DNA of 64,000 nt, taken from Limnoperna fortunei (Eukaryota; Mollusca; Bivalvia; Mytilida; Modiolidae). A program made the position numbers and the translations under genes. Of this stretch, positions 50,646 to 63,855 are shown piece after piece (the stretch's first letter is position 1; each line of letters starts with the position of its first letter). The stretch covers positions 8,457,223 through 8,521,222 of the forward strand of contig OX104122.1 in assembly GCA_944474755.1 (NCBI GenBank). The letters run 5' to 3'. The notes below the pieces were generated by a model. That model searched no databases. It worked only from the letters and a program-made list of their open reading frames with translations, and was not told where the DNA came from.

Positions 50646-50890
50646 GTTTGTTTGTTTGTTAGTCGGGTATTAAACGCAACTAATGGAAATTTTCAGCTAA
50701 ATCACGGCGTCCAGAGGGAGAGGTTCAAGTCGGAAACCCGGAGAAAACCCTCGGCCTTCCGTTAACAAACTGGCAATTCTCGTCAATTAAGATTGTAGTC
50801 GAGCACACCCGCCCGCAGTGAGACTCGCAACCTCAGGGTTAACAGTCACGTGATCAATAGTAGATTACCACTCGGTCACTGAGGCCCCTC
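50646..50890 (-). mobile_element. Near full-length tRNA-derived SINE, minus strand
   Basis: Best copy in the window. On the minus strand from 50,890 it starts GGGGCCTCAGTGACCGAGTGG, where TGACCGAGTGG matches the A-box consensus. The B-box-like GGTTGCGAGTCTC follows about 45 bases later, after GATCACGTGACTG. Next come TGCGGGCGGGTGTGC, TCGACTACAATCTTAATTGA, GAATTGCCAGTTTG, CCGAGGGTTTTCTCCGGG, GATTTAGCTGAAAATTT, GCGTTTAATACCCGAC and a (CAAA)n tail at 50,646-50,660. The tRNA-like head, body and short-tandem tail give a complete SINE of about 245 bp. Confidence 0.85.
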
Positions 50891-52090
50891 GATATTCGTT
50901 GCAGTTGACATAAAAAGTAGATCAAGGACTGCACAGACCGGGGTCAAACAGTAAACCCGAGTAGTGTAACATGTCTAACTGTGGAAAAGTGTGATAATGA
51001 ATAAAATAAAGACCATTTTCAAGTATGACGCAAACGTCACGAACCATGCAACGTTGATTGTGCAAAACAATAATAATCACTTAATTGATAAAGTCATACT
51101 TTATGAAAAATATTCACATGTAAACTTTGGTACATTTTTTATACACTTCTTGGTATGAATAGAAGTAATTTTATAGACAATAAAAATATCATCCAATCAA
51201 AAATTTACGCCAATTTTGGGGCTTAACGATAACAAGTTCAATATAGAAATGAATCCAGACACACAAATGCCATTAAACGTCTGGATGATCGAGACTACTA
51301 AAACGACAGTACAAAACCGGACACTAGTTACTTTGTTTTGTTGTCTGTTTTTAAAATACAAAGGGAGTTTGTACATGGTAGTTTATTTTAAATAAAGGTC
51401 ACGTTGCAAACGTCAAATGTAGTTGTTACATTGTGTTTCAAAGGAATGCTACTTTCAATCCATTGTGAACTAATTTTTGTCCCTGTGTAAATGCGCAAAA
51501 CTTATTCAGTAATATTGTCATTTCAAAATAATTGTGCATCTTAAAAATGTTTGTTACAGTTGGAACAAATCACGAAGAAACGATAAAGAGGTGAAATATA
51601 GGGGCTCGCGAAGGGGTCTGGACATTTTGTTTTTTTCTGCTGATTTCGGGTGTATTAACATTTATGCACATCGGATATATTTGGTAGGGGTAAAATTCAC
51701 ACATTCTTAATAGATTGGCAACATTTACAAAAAGGTAGGATTTACGGTTTTTCTGAAAATTACGATTTTCGCACAAAAAATCCGTGTTCAACGTTAACGA
51801 CCGGGAACTTTTTCCTCATGCTAAGAATATACAATTAAAATGTCCAAAAGACCCCCTATGGTCCTCATTATTGTTTTATTATCTGCTAATACATTAGTGG
51901 GGTCAACGGACACAGACAGATACATTTACAATGTATGGCACTCTGTATGTGAAATTAACACCTCCGTTACATAATCAACCGTTTACTATGCTCTACCGGA
52001 GCTCTTTGAACTTTCACGCTGAAAGGAGCGTTAAACCCAATTTAAAAAGCACAATTTATATATAACTATTTAAAAAAGTACCAGAAAAAA
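50891..52090. other. Non-coding spacer up to array 2
   Basis: AT-rich unique sequence. A 73-codon minus frame at 51,570-51,791 is not recognisable. From about 52,070 it passes through an A-rich stretch directly into the 48-bp array. Confidence 0.5.
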
Positions 52091-55000
52091 ATATATGTCT
52101 TTATATCTACAGGTACGCACAGTAACAGTTCACATGGCTTATCTGTCTTTATATCTTCAGGTACACACAGTTACAGTCCACACGGCTTATCTGTCTTTTT
52201 ATCTACAGGTACACACAGTAACAGTTCACATTGTTTATCTGTCTTTATATCTGCAGGTACACACAGTAACAGTTCACACAGCTTATCTGTCTTTTTATCT
52301 ACAGGTACACACAGTAACAGTTCACATTGTTTATCTGTCTTTATATCTGCAGGTACACACAGTAACAGTTCATACGGCCTATCTGTCTATATCTACAGGT
52401 ACACACAGTAACAGTTCACACAGCTTATATGTCTTTATATCTACAGGTACGCACAGTAACAGTTCACATGGCTTATCTGTCTTTATATCTTCAGGTACAC
52501 ACAGTAACAGTTCACACGGCTTATCTGTCTTTATATCTACAGGTACACACAGTAACAGTTCACACGGCTTATCTGTCTTTATATCTACAGGTACACACAG
52601 TAACAGTTCACACAGCTTATCTGTCTTTATATCTACAGGTACACACAGTAACAGTTCACACAGCTTATATGTCTTTATATCTACAGGTACGCACATTTAC
52701 AGTTCATACGGCTTATATATGGGTTTATATCTACAGGTACACACAGTAACAGTTCACACGGCTTATCTGTCTTTATATCTTCAGGTACACACAGTAACAG
52801 TTCACGCAGATTATCTGTCTTTATATCAACAGGTACACACAGTAACAGTTCACACGGCTTATCTGTCTTTATATCTACAGGTACACACAGTAACAGTTCA
52901 CACGACTTATCTGTCTTTATAACTACAGGTACACACAGAAACAGTTTTGCACGGATTATCTGTCTTTATATCTAAAGGTACACACAATAACAGTTCACAC
53001 GGCTTATCTGTCTTTATATCTACGGGTACACACAGTAACAGTTCACACGGCCTATCTGTCTTTATATCTACAGGTACACACAGTAACAGTTCACACGGCT
53101 TATCTGTCTTTATATCTAAAGGTAGACAATATAACAGTTCACACGGCTTATCTGTCTTTATAACTACAGGTACACACAGCAACAGTTCACACAGATTATT
53201 TGTCTTTATATCTGCAGGTACACACAGTACCAGTTCACACGGCTTATCTGTCTTTATATCTACGGGTACACACAGTAACAGTTCACACGGCTTATCTGTC
53301 ATTATATCTACAGGTACACACAGTAACAGTTCACACGGCTTATCTGTCTTTATATTTACAGGTACACACAGTAACAGTTCACGCGGCTTATCTGTCTTTA
53401 TATCTACAGGTACACACAGTAATAGTTCACACGGCTTATCTGTCTTTATATCTACAGGTACACACAGTAACAGTTCACACGGCTTATCTGTCTTTATATC
53501 TACAGGTACACACAGTAACAGTTCACACGGCTTATCTGTCTTTATATCTACGGGTACACACAGTAACAGTTCACACGGCTTATCTGTCATTATATCTACA
53601 GGTACACACAGTAACAGTTCACACGGCTTATCTGTCTTTATATTTACAGGTACACACAGTAACAGTTCACGCAGCTTATCTGCTTTTATATCTACAGGTA
53701 CACACAGTAACAGTTCACACGGCTTATCTGTCTTTATATCTACAGGTAAACACAGTAACAGTTCACACGTTTATCTGTCTTTATATCTACAGGTACACAC
53801 AGTAACAGTTCACGCAGATTATCTGTCTTTATATCAACAGGTACACACAGTAACAGTTCACACAGCTTATCTGCCTTTATATCTACAGGTACACACAGTT
53901 ACAGTTCGCACGGCTTATCTGTCTTTATATCTACAGGTACATACAGTAACAATTCACACAGCTTATCTGTCTTTTTATCTACAGGTACGCACATTTACAG
54001 TTCACACGGCTTATATATAGCTTTATATCTACAGGTACACACAGTAACAGTTCACACAGCTTATCTGTCTTTTTATCTACAGGTACGCACATTTACAGTT
54101 CACACGGCTTATATATGGCTTTATATCTACAGGTACACACAGTAACAGTTCACGCGGCTTATCTGTCTTTATATCTACAGGTACACACAGTAACAGTTCA
54201 CACGGCTTATCTGTCTTTATATCAACAGGTACACACAGTAACAGTTCACACGCTTATCTGTCTTTATATCTACAGGTACACACAGTAACGGTTCACACGG
54301 CTTATCGGTCTTTATATCTACAGGTACACACAGTAACAGTTCACACGCCTATCTGTCTTTATATCTACAGGTACACACAGTAACAGTTCACACGGCTTAT
54401 CTGTCTTATTATCTACAGGTACACACCGTAACAGTTCACATTGTTTATCTGTCTTTATATCTACAGGTACACACAGTAACAGTTCACGCAGATTATCTGT
54501 CTTTATATCAACAGGTACACACAGTAACAGTTCACACAGCTTATCTGCCTTTATATCTACAGGTACACACAGTTACAGTTCACGCGGCTTATCTGTCTTT
54601 ATATCTACAGGTACACACAGTAACAGTTCACACAGCTTATCTGTCTTTATATCTACAGGTACACACAGTAACAGTTCACACAGCTTATCTGTCTTTTTAT
54701 CTACAGGTACGCACATTTACAATTCACACGGCTTATATATAGCTTTATATCTACAGGTACACACAGTAACAGTTTACACAGCTTATCTGCCTTTATATCT
54801 ACAGGTACACACAGTTACAGTTTACGCGGCTTATCTGTCTTTATATCTACAGGTACACACAGTAACAGTTCACACAGCTTATCTGTCTTTATATCTACAG
54901 GTACACACAGTAACAGTTCACACAGCTTATCTGTCTTTATATCTACAGGTACACACAGTAACAGTTCACACAGCTTATCTGCCTTTATATCTACAGGTAC

Positions 55001-58000
55001 ACACAGTTACAGTTCACGCGGCTTATCTGTCTTTATATCTACAGGTACACACAGTAACAGTTCACACAGCTTATCTGTCTTTATATCTACAGGTACACAC
55101 AGTAACAGTTCACACAGCTTATCTGTCTTTATATCAACAGGTACACACAGTAACAGTTCACACAGCTTATCTGCCTTTATATCTACAGGTACACACAGTT
55201 ACAGTTCACGCGGCTTATCTGTCTTTATATCTACAGGTACACACAGTAACAGTTCACACAGATTATCTGTCTTTATATCTACAGGTACACACAGTAACAG
55301 TTCACACAGCTTATCTGTCTTTATATCAACAGGTACACACAGTAACAGTTCACACAGCTTATCTGCCTTTATATCTACAGGTACACACAGTTACAGTTCA
55401 CGCGGCTTATCTGTCTTTATATCTACAGGTACACACAGTAACAGTTCACACAGCTTATCTGTCTTTATATCTACAGGTACACACAGTAACAGTTTACACA
55501 GCTTATCTGTCTTTATATCTACATGTACACACAGTAACAGTTCACGCGGCTTATCTGTCTTTATATCTTCAGGTACACACAGAAACAGTTCACATGGCCT
55601 ATCTGTCTTTATATCTACAGGTACACACAGTAACAGTTCACACGGCTTATCGGTCTTTATATCTACAGGTACACACAGTAACAGTTCACACGCCTATCTG
55701 TCTTTATATCTACAGGTACACACAGTAACCGTTCACACGGCTTACCTGTCTTATTATCTACAGGTACACACCGTAACAGTTCACATTGTTTATCTGTCTT
55801 TATATCTACAGGTACACACAGTAACAGTTCACGCAGATTATCTGTCTTTATATCAACAGGTACACACAGTAACAGTTCACACAGCTTATCTGCCTTTATA
55901 TCTACAGGTACACACAGTTACAGTTCACGCGGCTTATCTGTCTTTATATCTACAGGTACACACAGTAACAGTTCACACAGCTTATCTGTCTTTATATCTA
56001 CAGGTACACACAGTAACAGTTCACACAGCTTATCTGTCTTTTTATCTACAGGTACGCACATTTACAATTCACACGGCTTATATATAGCTTTATATCTACA
56101 GGTACACACAGTAACAGTTTACACAGCTTATCTGCCTTTATATCTACAGGTACACACAGTTACAGTTCACGCGGCTTATCTGTCTTTATATCTACAGGTA
56201 CACACAGTAACAGTTCACACAGCTTATCTGTCTTTATATCTACAGGTACACACAGTAACAGTTCACACAGCTTATCTGCCTTTATATCTACAGGTACACA
56301 CAGTAACAGTTCACACAGCTTATCTGTCTTTATATCTACAGGTACACACAGTTACAGTTCACGCGGCTTATCTGTCTTTATATCTACAGGTACACACAGT
56401 AACAGTTCACACAGCTTATCTGTCTTTATATCTACAGGTACACACAGTAACAGTTCACACAGCTTATCTGTCTTTATATCAACAGGTACACACAGTAACA
56501 GTTCACACAGCTTATCTGCCTTTATATCTACAGGTACACACAGTTACAGTTCACGCGGCTTATCTGTCTTTATATCTACAGGTACACACAGTAACAGTTC
56601 ACACAGATTATCTGTCTTTATATCTACAGGTACACACAGTAACAGTTCACACAGCTTATCTGTCTTTATATCAACAGGTACACACAGTAACAGTTCACAC
56701 AGCTTATCTGCCTTTATATCTACAGGTACACACAGTTACAGTTCACGCGGCTTATCTGTCTTTATATCTACAGGTACACACAGTAACAGTTCACACAGCT
56801 TATCTGTCTTTATATCTACAGGTACACACAGTAACAGTTTACACAGCTTATCTGTCTTTATATCTACATGTACACACAGTAACAGTTCACGCGGCTTATC
56901 TGTCTTTATATCTTCAGGTACACACAGTAACAGTTCACACAGCTTATCTGCCTTTATATCTACAGGTACACACAGTTACAGTTCACACAGCTTATCTGTC
57001 TTTATATCAACAGGTACACACAGTAACAGTTCACACAGCTTATCTGCCTTTATATCTACAGGTACACACAGTTACAGTTCACGCGGCTTATCTGTCTTTA
57101 TATCTACAGGTACACACAGTAACAGTTCACACAGCTTATCTGTCTTTATATCTACAGGTACACACAGTAACAGTTTACACAGCTTATCTGTCTTTATATC
57201 TACATGTACACACAGTAACAGTTCACGCGGCTTATCTGTCTTTATATCTTCAGGTACACACAGAAACAGTTCACATGGCCTATCTGTCTTTATATCTACA
57301 GGTACACACAGTAACAGTTCACACGGCTTATCGGTCTTTATATCTACAGGTACACACAGTAACAGTTCACACGCCTATCTGTCTTTATATCTACAGGTAC
57401 ACACAGTAACAGTTCACACGGCTTATCTGTCTTATTATCTACAGGTACACACCGTAACAGTTCACATTGTTTATCTGTCTTTATATCTACAGGTACACAC
57501 AGTAACAGTTCACGCAGATTATCTGTCTTTATATCAACAGGTACACACAGTAACAGTTCACACAGCTTATCTGCCTTTATATCTACAGGTACACACAGTT
57601 ACAGTTCGCACGGCTTATCTGTCTTTATATCTACAGGTACATACAGTAACAATTCACACAGCTTATCTGTCTTTTTATCTACAGGTACGCACATTTACAG
57701 TTCACACGGCTTATATATAGCTTTATATCTACAGGTACACACAGTAACAGTTCACACGGCTTATCTGTCATAATATCTACATGTACACACAGTAACAGTT
57801 CACGCAGATTATCTGTCTTTATATCAACAGGTACACACAGTAACAGTTCACACAGCTTATCTGCCTTTATATCTACAGGTACACACAGTTACAGTTCGCA
57901 CGGCTTAACTGTCTTTATATCTACAGGTACATACAGTAACAATTCACACAGCTTATCTGTCTTTTTATCTACAGGTACGCACATTTACAGTTCACACGGC

Positions 58001-58789
58001 TTATATATAGCTTTATATCTACAGGTACACACAGTTACAGTTCACGCGGCTTATCTGTCTTTATATCTACAGGTACACACAGTAACAGTTCACACAGCTT
58101 ATCTGTCTTTATATCTACAGGTACACACAGTAACAGTTCACACAGCTTATCTGTCTTTTTATCTACAGGTACGCACATTTACAATTCACACGGCTTATAT
58201 ATAGCTTTATATCTACAGGTACACACAGTAACAGTTTACACAGCTTATCTGCCTTTATATCTACAGGTACACACAGTTACAGTTCACGCGGCTTATCTGT
58301 CTTTATATCTACAGGTACACACAGTAACAGTTCACACAGCTTATCTGTCTTTATATCTACAGGTACACACAGTAACAGTTCACACAGCTTATCTGTCTTT
58401 ATATCTACAGGTACACACAGTAACAGTTCACACAGCTTATCTGCCTTTATATCTACAGGTACACACAGTTACAGTTCACGCGGCTTATCTGTCTTTATAT
58501 CTACAGGTACACACAGTAACAGTTCACACGGCTTATCTGTCTTTATATCTACAGGTACACACAGTAACAGTTCACACAGCTTATCTGTCTTTATATCAAC
58601 AGGTACACACAGTAACAGTTCACACAGCTTATCTGCCTTTATATCTACAGGTACACACAGTTACAGTTCACGCGGCTTATCTGTCTTTATATCTACAGGT
58701 ACACACAGTAACAGTTCACACAGATTATCTGTCTTTATATCTACAGGTACACACAGTAACAGTTCACACAGCTTATCTGTCTTTATATC

Positions 58790-59640
58790 AACAGGTACAC
58801 ACAGTAACAGTTCACACAGCTTATCTGTCTTTATATCTACAGGTACACACAGTTACAGTTCACGCGGCTTATATGTCTTTATATCTACAGGTACACACAG
58901 TAACAGTTCACACAGCTTATCTGTCTTTATATCTACAGGTACACACAGTAACAGTTTACACAGCTTATCTGTTTTTATATCTACATGTACACACAGTAAC
59001 AGTTCACGCGGCTTATCTGTCTTTATATCTTCAGGTACACACAGAAACAGTTCACATGGCCTATCTGTCTTTATATCTACAGGTACACACAGTAACAGTT
59101 CACACGGCTTATCGGTCTTTATATCTACAGGTACACACAGTAACAGTTCACACGCCTATCTGTCTTTATATCTACAGGTACACACAGTAACAGTTCACAC
59201 TGCTTATCTGTCTTATTATCTACAGGTACACACCGTAACAGTTCACATTGTTTATCTGTCTTTATATCTACAGGTACACACAGTAACAGTTCACGCAGAT
59301 TATCTGTCTTTATATCAACAGGTACACACAGTAACAGTTCACACAGCTTATCTGCCTTTATATCTACAGGTACACACAGTTACAGTTCGCACGGCTTATC
59401 TGTCTTTATATCTACAGGTACATACAGTAACAATTCACACAGCTTATCTGTCTTTTTATCTACAGGTACGCACATTTACAGTTCACACGGCTTATATATA
59501 GCTTTATATCTACAGGTACACACAGTAACAGTTCACACGGCTTATCTGTCATAATATCTACATGTACACACAGTAACAGTTTACACAGCTTATCTGTCTT
59601 TATATCTACATGTACACACAGTAACAGTTCACACGGCTTA
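58790..59640. repeat. 2.65-kb higher-order repeat in array 2, representative copy
   Basis: This segment repeats at about 61,436-62,286 with an offset of 2,646 bp, including an identical 105-codon translation (58,873-59,190 versus 61,519-61,836). Shorter related blocks at 55,600, 57,300 and 60,040 share the CATGGCCTATC, ACGGCTTATCGGTC and CACGCCTATC series. Confidence 0.75.
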
Positions 59641-62544
59641 TCTGTCTTTATATCAACAGGTACACACAGTAACAGTTCACAAGGCTTATCTGTCTTTATA
59701 TCTACAGGTACACACAGTTACAGTTCACAAGGCTTATCTGTCTTTATATCAACAGGTACACACAGTAACAGTTCACAAGGCTTATCTGTCTTTATATCAA
59801 CAGGTACACACAGTTACAGTTCACGCGGCTTATCTGTCTTTATATCTACAGGTACACACAGTAACAGTTCACACAGCTTATCTGTCTTTATATCTACAGG
59901 TACACACAGTAACAGTTTACACAGCTTATCTGTCTTTATATCTACATGTACACACAGTAACAGTTCACGCGGCTTATCTGTCTTTATATCTTCAGGTACA
60001 CACAGAAACAGTTCACATGGCCTATCTGTCTTTATATCTACAGGTACACACAGTAACAGTTCACACGGCTTATCGGTCTTTATATCTACAGGTACACACA
60101 GTAACAGTTCACACGCCTATCTGTCTTTATATCTACAGGTACACACAGTAACAGTTCACACGGCTTATCTGTCTTATTATCTACAGGTACACACCGTAAC
60201 AGTTCACATTGTTTATCTGTCTTTATATCTACAGGTACACACAGTAACAGTTCACGCAGATTATCTGTCTTTATATCAACAGGTACACACAGTAACAGTT
60301 CACACAGCTTATCTGCCTTTATATCTACAGGTACACACAGTTACAGTTCGCACGGCTTATCTGTCTTTATATCTACAGGTACATACAGTAACAATTCACA
60401 CAGCTTATCTGTCTTTTTATCTACAGGTACGCACATTTACAGTTCACACGGCTTATATATAGCTTTATATCTACAGGTACACACAGTAACAGTTCACACG
60501 GCTTATCTGTCATAATATCTACATGTACACACAGTAACAGTTTACACAGCTTATCTGTCTTTATATCTACAGGTACATACAGTAACAATTCACACAGCTT
60601 ATCTGTCTTTTTATCTACAGGTACGCACATTTACAGTTCACACGGCTTATATATAGCTTTATATCTACAGGTACACACAGTTACAGTTCACGCGGCTTAT
60701 CTGTCTTTATATCTACAGGTACACACAGTAACAGTTCACACAGCTTATCTGTCTTTATATCTACAGGTACACACAGTAACAGTTCACACAGCTTATCTGT
60801 CTTTTTATCTACAGGTACGCACATTTACAATTCACACGGCTTATATATAGCTTTATATCTACAGGTACACACAGTAACAGTTTACACAGCTTATCTGCCT
60901 TTATATCTACAGGTACACACAGTTACAGTTCACGCGGCTTATCTGTCTTTATATCTACAGGTACACACAGTAACAGTTCACACAGCTTATCTGTCTTTAT
61001 ATCTACAGGTACACACAGTAACAGTTCACACAGCTTATCTGTCTTTATATCTACAGGTACACACAGTAACAGTTCACACAGCTTATCTGCCTTTATATCT
61101 ACAGGTACACACAGTTACAGTTCACGCGGCTTATCTGTCTTTATATCTACAGGTACACACAGTAACAGTTCACACAGCTTATCTGTCTTTATATCTACAG
61201 GTACACACAGTAACAGTTCACACAGCTTATCTGTCTTTATATCAACAGGTACACACAGTAACAGTTCACACAGCTTATCTGCCTTTATATCTACAGGTAC
61301 ACACAGTTACAGTTCACGCGGCTTATCTGTCTTTATATCTACAGGTACACACAGTAACAGTTCACACAGATTATCTGTCTTTATATCTACAGGTACACAC
61401 AGTAACAGTTCACACAGCTTATCTGTCTTTATATCAACAGGTACACACAGTAACAGTTCACACAGCTTATCTGCCTTTATATCTACAGGTACACACAGTT
61501 ACAGTTCACGCGGCTTATATGTCTTTATATCTACAGGTACACACAGTAACAGTTCACACAGCTTATCTGTCTTTATATCTACAGGTACACACAGTAACAG
61601 TTTACACAGCTTATCTGTTTTTATATCTACATGTACACACAGTAACAGTTCACGCGGCTTATCTGTCTTTATATCTTCAGGTACACACAGAAACAGTTCA
61701 CATGGCCTATCTGTCTTTATATCTACAGGTACACACAGTAACAGTTCACACGGCTTATCGGTCTTTATATCTACAGGTACACACAGTAACAGTTCACACG
61801 CCTATCTGTCTTTATATCTACAGGTACACACAGTAACAGTTCACACTGCTTATCTGTCTTATTATCTACAGGTACACACCGTAACAGTTCACATTGTTTA
61901 TCTGTCTTTATATCTACAGGTACACACAGTAACAGTTCACGCAGATTATCTGTCTTTATATCAACAGGTACACACAGTAACAGTTCACACAGCTTATCTG
62001 CCTTTATATCTACAGGTACACACAGTTACAGTTCGCACGGCTTATCTGTCTTTATATCTACAGGTACATACAGTAACAATTCACACAGCTTATCTGTCTT
62101 TTTATCTACAGGTACGCACATTTACAGTTCACACGGCTTATATATAGCTTTATATCTACAGGTACACACAGTAACAGTTCACACGGCTTATCTGTCATAA
62201 TATCTACATGTACACACAGTAACAGTTTACACAGCTTATCTGTCTTTATATCTACATGTACACACAGTAACAGTTCACACGGCTTATCTGTCTTTATATC
62301 AACAGGTACACACAGTAACAGTTCACAAGGCTTATCTGTCTTTATATCTACAGGTACACACAGTTACAGTTCACAAGGCTTATCTGTCTTTATATCAACA
62401 GGTACACACAGTAACAGTTCACACGGCTTATCTGTCTTTATATCAACAGGTACACACAGTAACAATTCACACGGCTTATCTGTCTTTATATCAACAGGTA
62501 CACACAGTAACAGTTCACAAGGCTTATCTGTCTTTATATCAACA

Positions 62545-62980
62545 GGTACACACAGTAACAGTTTACAAGTCTTATCTGTCTTTATATCAACAGGTACTCA
62601 CAGTTACAGTTCACAAGGCTTATCTGTCTTTATATCAACAGGTACACACAGTAACAGTTTACAAGGCTTATCTGTCTTTATATCAACAGGTACTCACAGT
62701 AACAGTTCACAAGGCTTATCTGTCTTTATATCTACAGGTACATACAGTAACAGTTCACAAGGCTTATCTGTCTTTATATCAACAGGTACACACAGTAACA
62801 GTTTACAAGGCTTATCTGTCTTTATATCAACAGGTACTCACAGTTACAGTTCACAAGGCTTATCTGTCTTTATATCAACAGGTACACACAGTAACAGTTT
62901 ACAAGGCTTATCTGTCTTTATATCAACAGGTACTCACAGTAACAGTTCACAAGGCTTATCTGTCATTATATCTACAGGTA
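62545..62980. repeat. 240-bp (five-monomer) local repeat at right part of array 2
   Basis: Two successive 240-bp blocks (62,641-62,880 versus 62,881-63,000 and the preceding units) alternate GTTTACAAGGC and GTTCACAAGGC monomers with TATCAACAGGTACTCACAG. Units here use CACAAGGC rather than CACACGGC. Confidence 0.7.
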
Positions 62981-63345
62981 CATACAGTAACAGTTCACAC
63001 AGCTTATCTATCTTTATATCTACAGGTACACACAGTAACAGTTCACACAGATTATCTGTCTTTATATCTTCAGGTACACACAGTAACAGTTCACATTGCT
63101 TATCTATCTTTATATCTACAGGTATACACAGTAACAGTTCACACGGCTTATCTGTCTTTATATCTACAGGTACACACAGTAACAGTTCACATGGCTTATC
63201 TGTCTTTATATATACAGGTACACACAGTAACAGTTCCCATTGCTTATCTATCTTTATATCTACAGGTACGCACAGTAACAGTTCACATGGCTTATCTGTC
63301 TTTATATATACAGGTACGCACAGTAACAGTCCACACGGATTATCT

Positions 63346-63855
63346 GTCTTTGTTTGGTGTGTCTCTCCTGCTGTACTGTTTGGTGTGCCTCTCCTGTTGA
63401 ACTGTTTGTTGTGTCTCTCCTGCTGAACTGTTTGGTGTGTCTCTCATGCTGAACTGTTTGGTGTGCCTCTCCTGCTGAACTCTTTGGTGTGCCTCTCCTG
63501 CTGAACTGCTTGGTGTGCCTATCCTGCTGAACTGTTTGGTGTGCCTCTCCTTCTGAACTGCGTGGTGTTCCTCTCCTGCTGAACTATTTGGTGTGCCTCT
63601 CCTACTACGTTTTGTGTGCCTCTCCTGTCGAACTGTTTGGTGTGCCTCTCCTGCTGAACTGTTTGGTGTGCCTCTCCTGCTGGACTGCTTGGTGTGCTTG
63701 CCTATCCTGCTGAACTGTTTGGAGTGAATATTCTACAGAACTGTTTGGAGAGCCTCTCCTGATGAACTGTTGTGTGCCTCTCCTGCTTAACTGTTTGATG
63801 TGCGTATCCTGCTGAACTGTTTGGTGTGCCTCTCCTACCAAATTGTTGTGTGTGC
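63346..63855. repeat. 26-bp minisatellite
   Basis: About 18-19 units. The reference is 63,635-63,660: GTTTGGTGTGCCTCTCCTGC then TGAACT. It starts directly after the last 48-bp unit (GATTATCTGTCTTTGTTTGG), with the two repeats sharing the TGTTTGG/TGTCTTT joint. Length variants of 20-30 bp occur. The 78-codon minus frame is repeat-derived. Confidence 0.92.

Larger units (their letters stand above)
52092..63345. repeat. 48-bp minisatellite, array 2
   Basis: About 235 units of the same family and orientation as array 1. Between about 54,000 and 62,200 most units carry TTCACACAGCTTATC where array 1 has TTCACACGGCTTATC. Every few units there is a CAGTTACAGTTCACGCGGC variant, giving a local multi-unit period. 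Frequent 47-bp units (CACACGCCTATCTG, GTCTTATTATCTACAGG neighbours) break the reading frames, so long frames are fewer than in array 1. Longer blocks recur: the CACACCGTAACAG marker occurs near 54,422, 55,763, 57,444, 59,228, 60,189 and 61,872, and 58,873-59,190 equals 61,519-61,836 (offset 2,646). Confidence 0.97.

Noticed and set aside
1..63345. CRISPR-like arrays
   Set aside because: Repeats are directly contiguous, with no unique spacers, no leader and no cas genes, and the setting is an animal genome. These are minisatellites.
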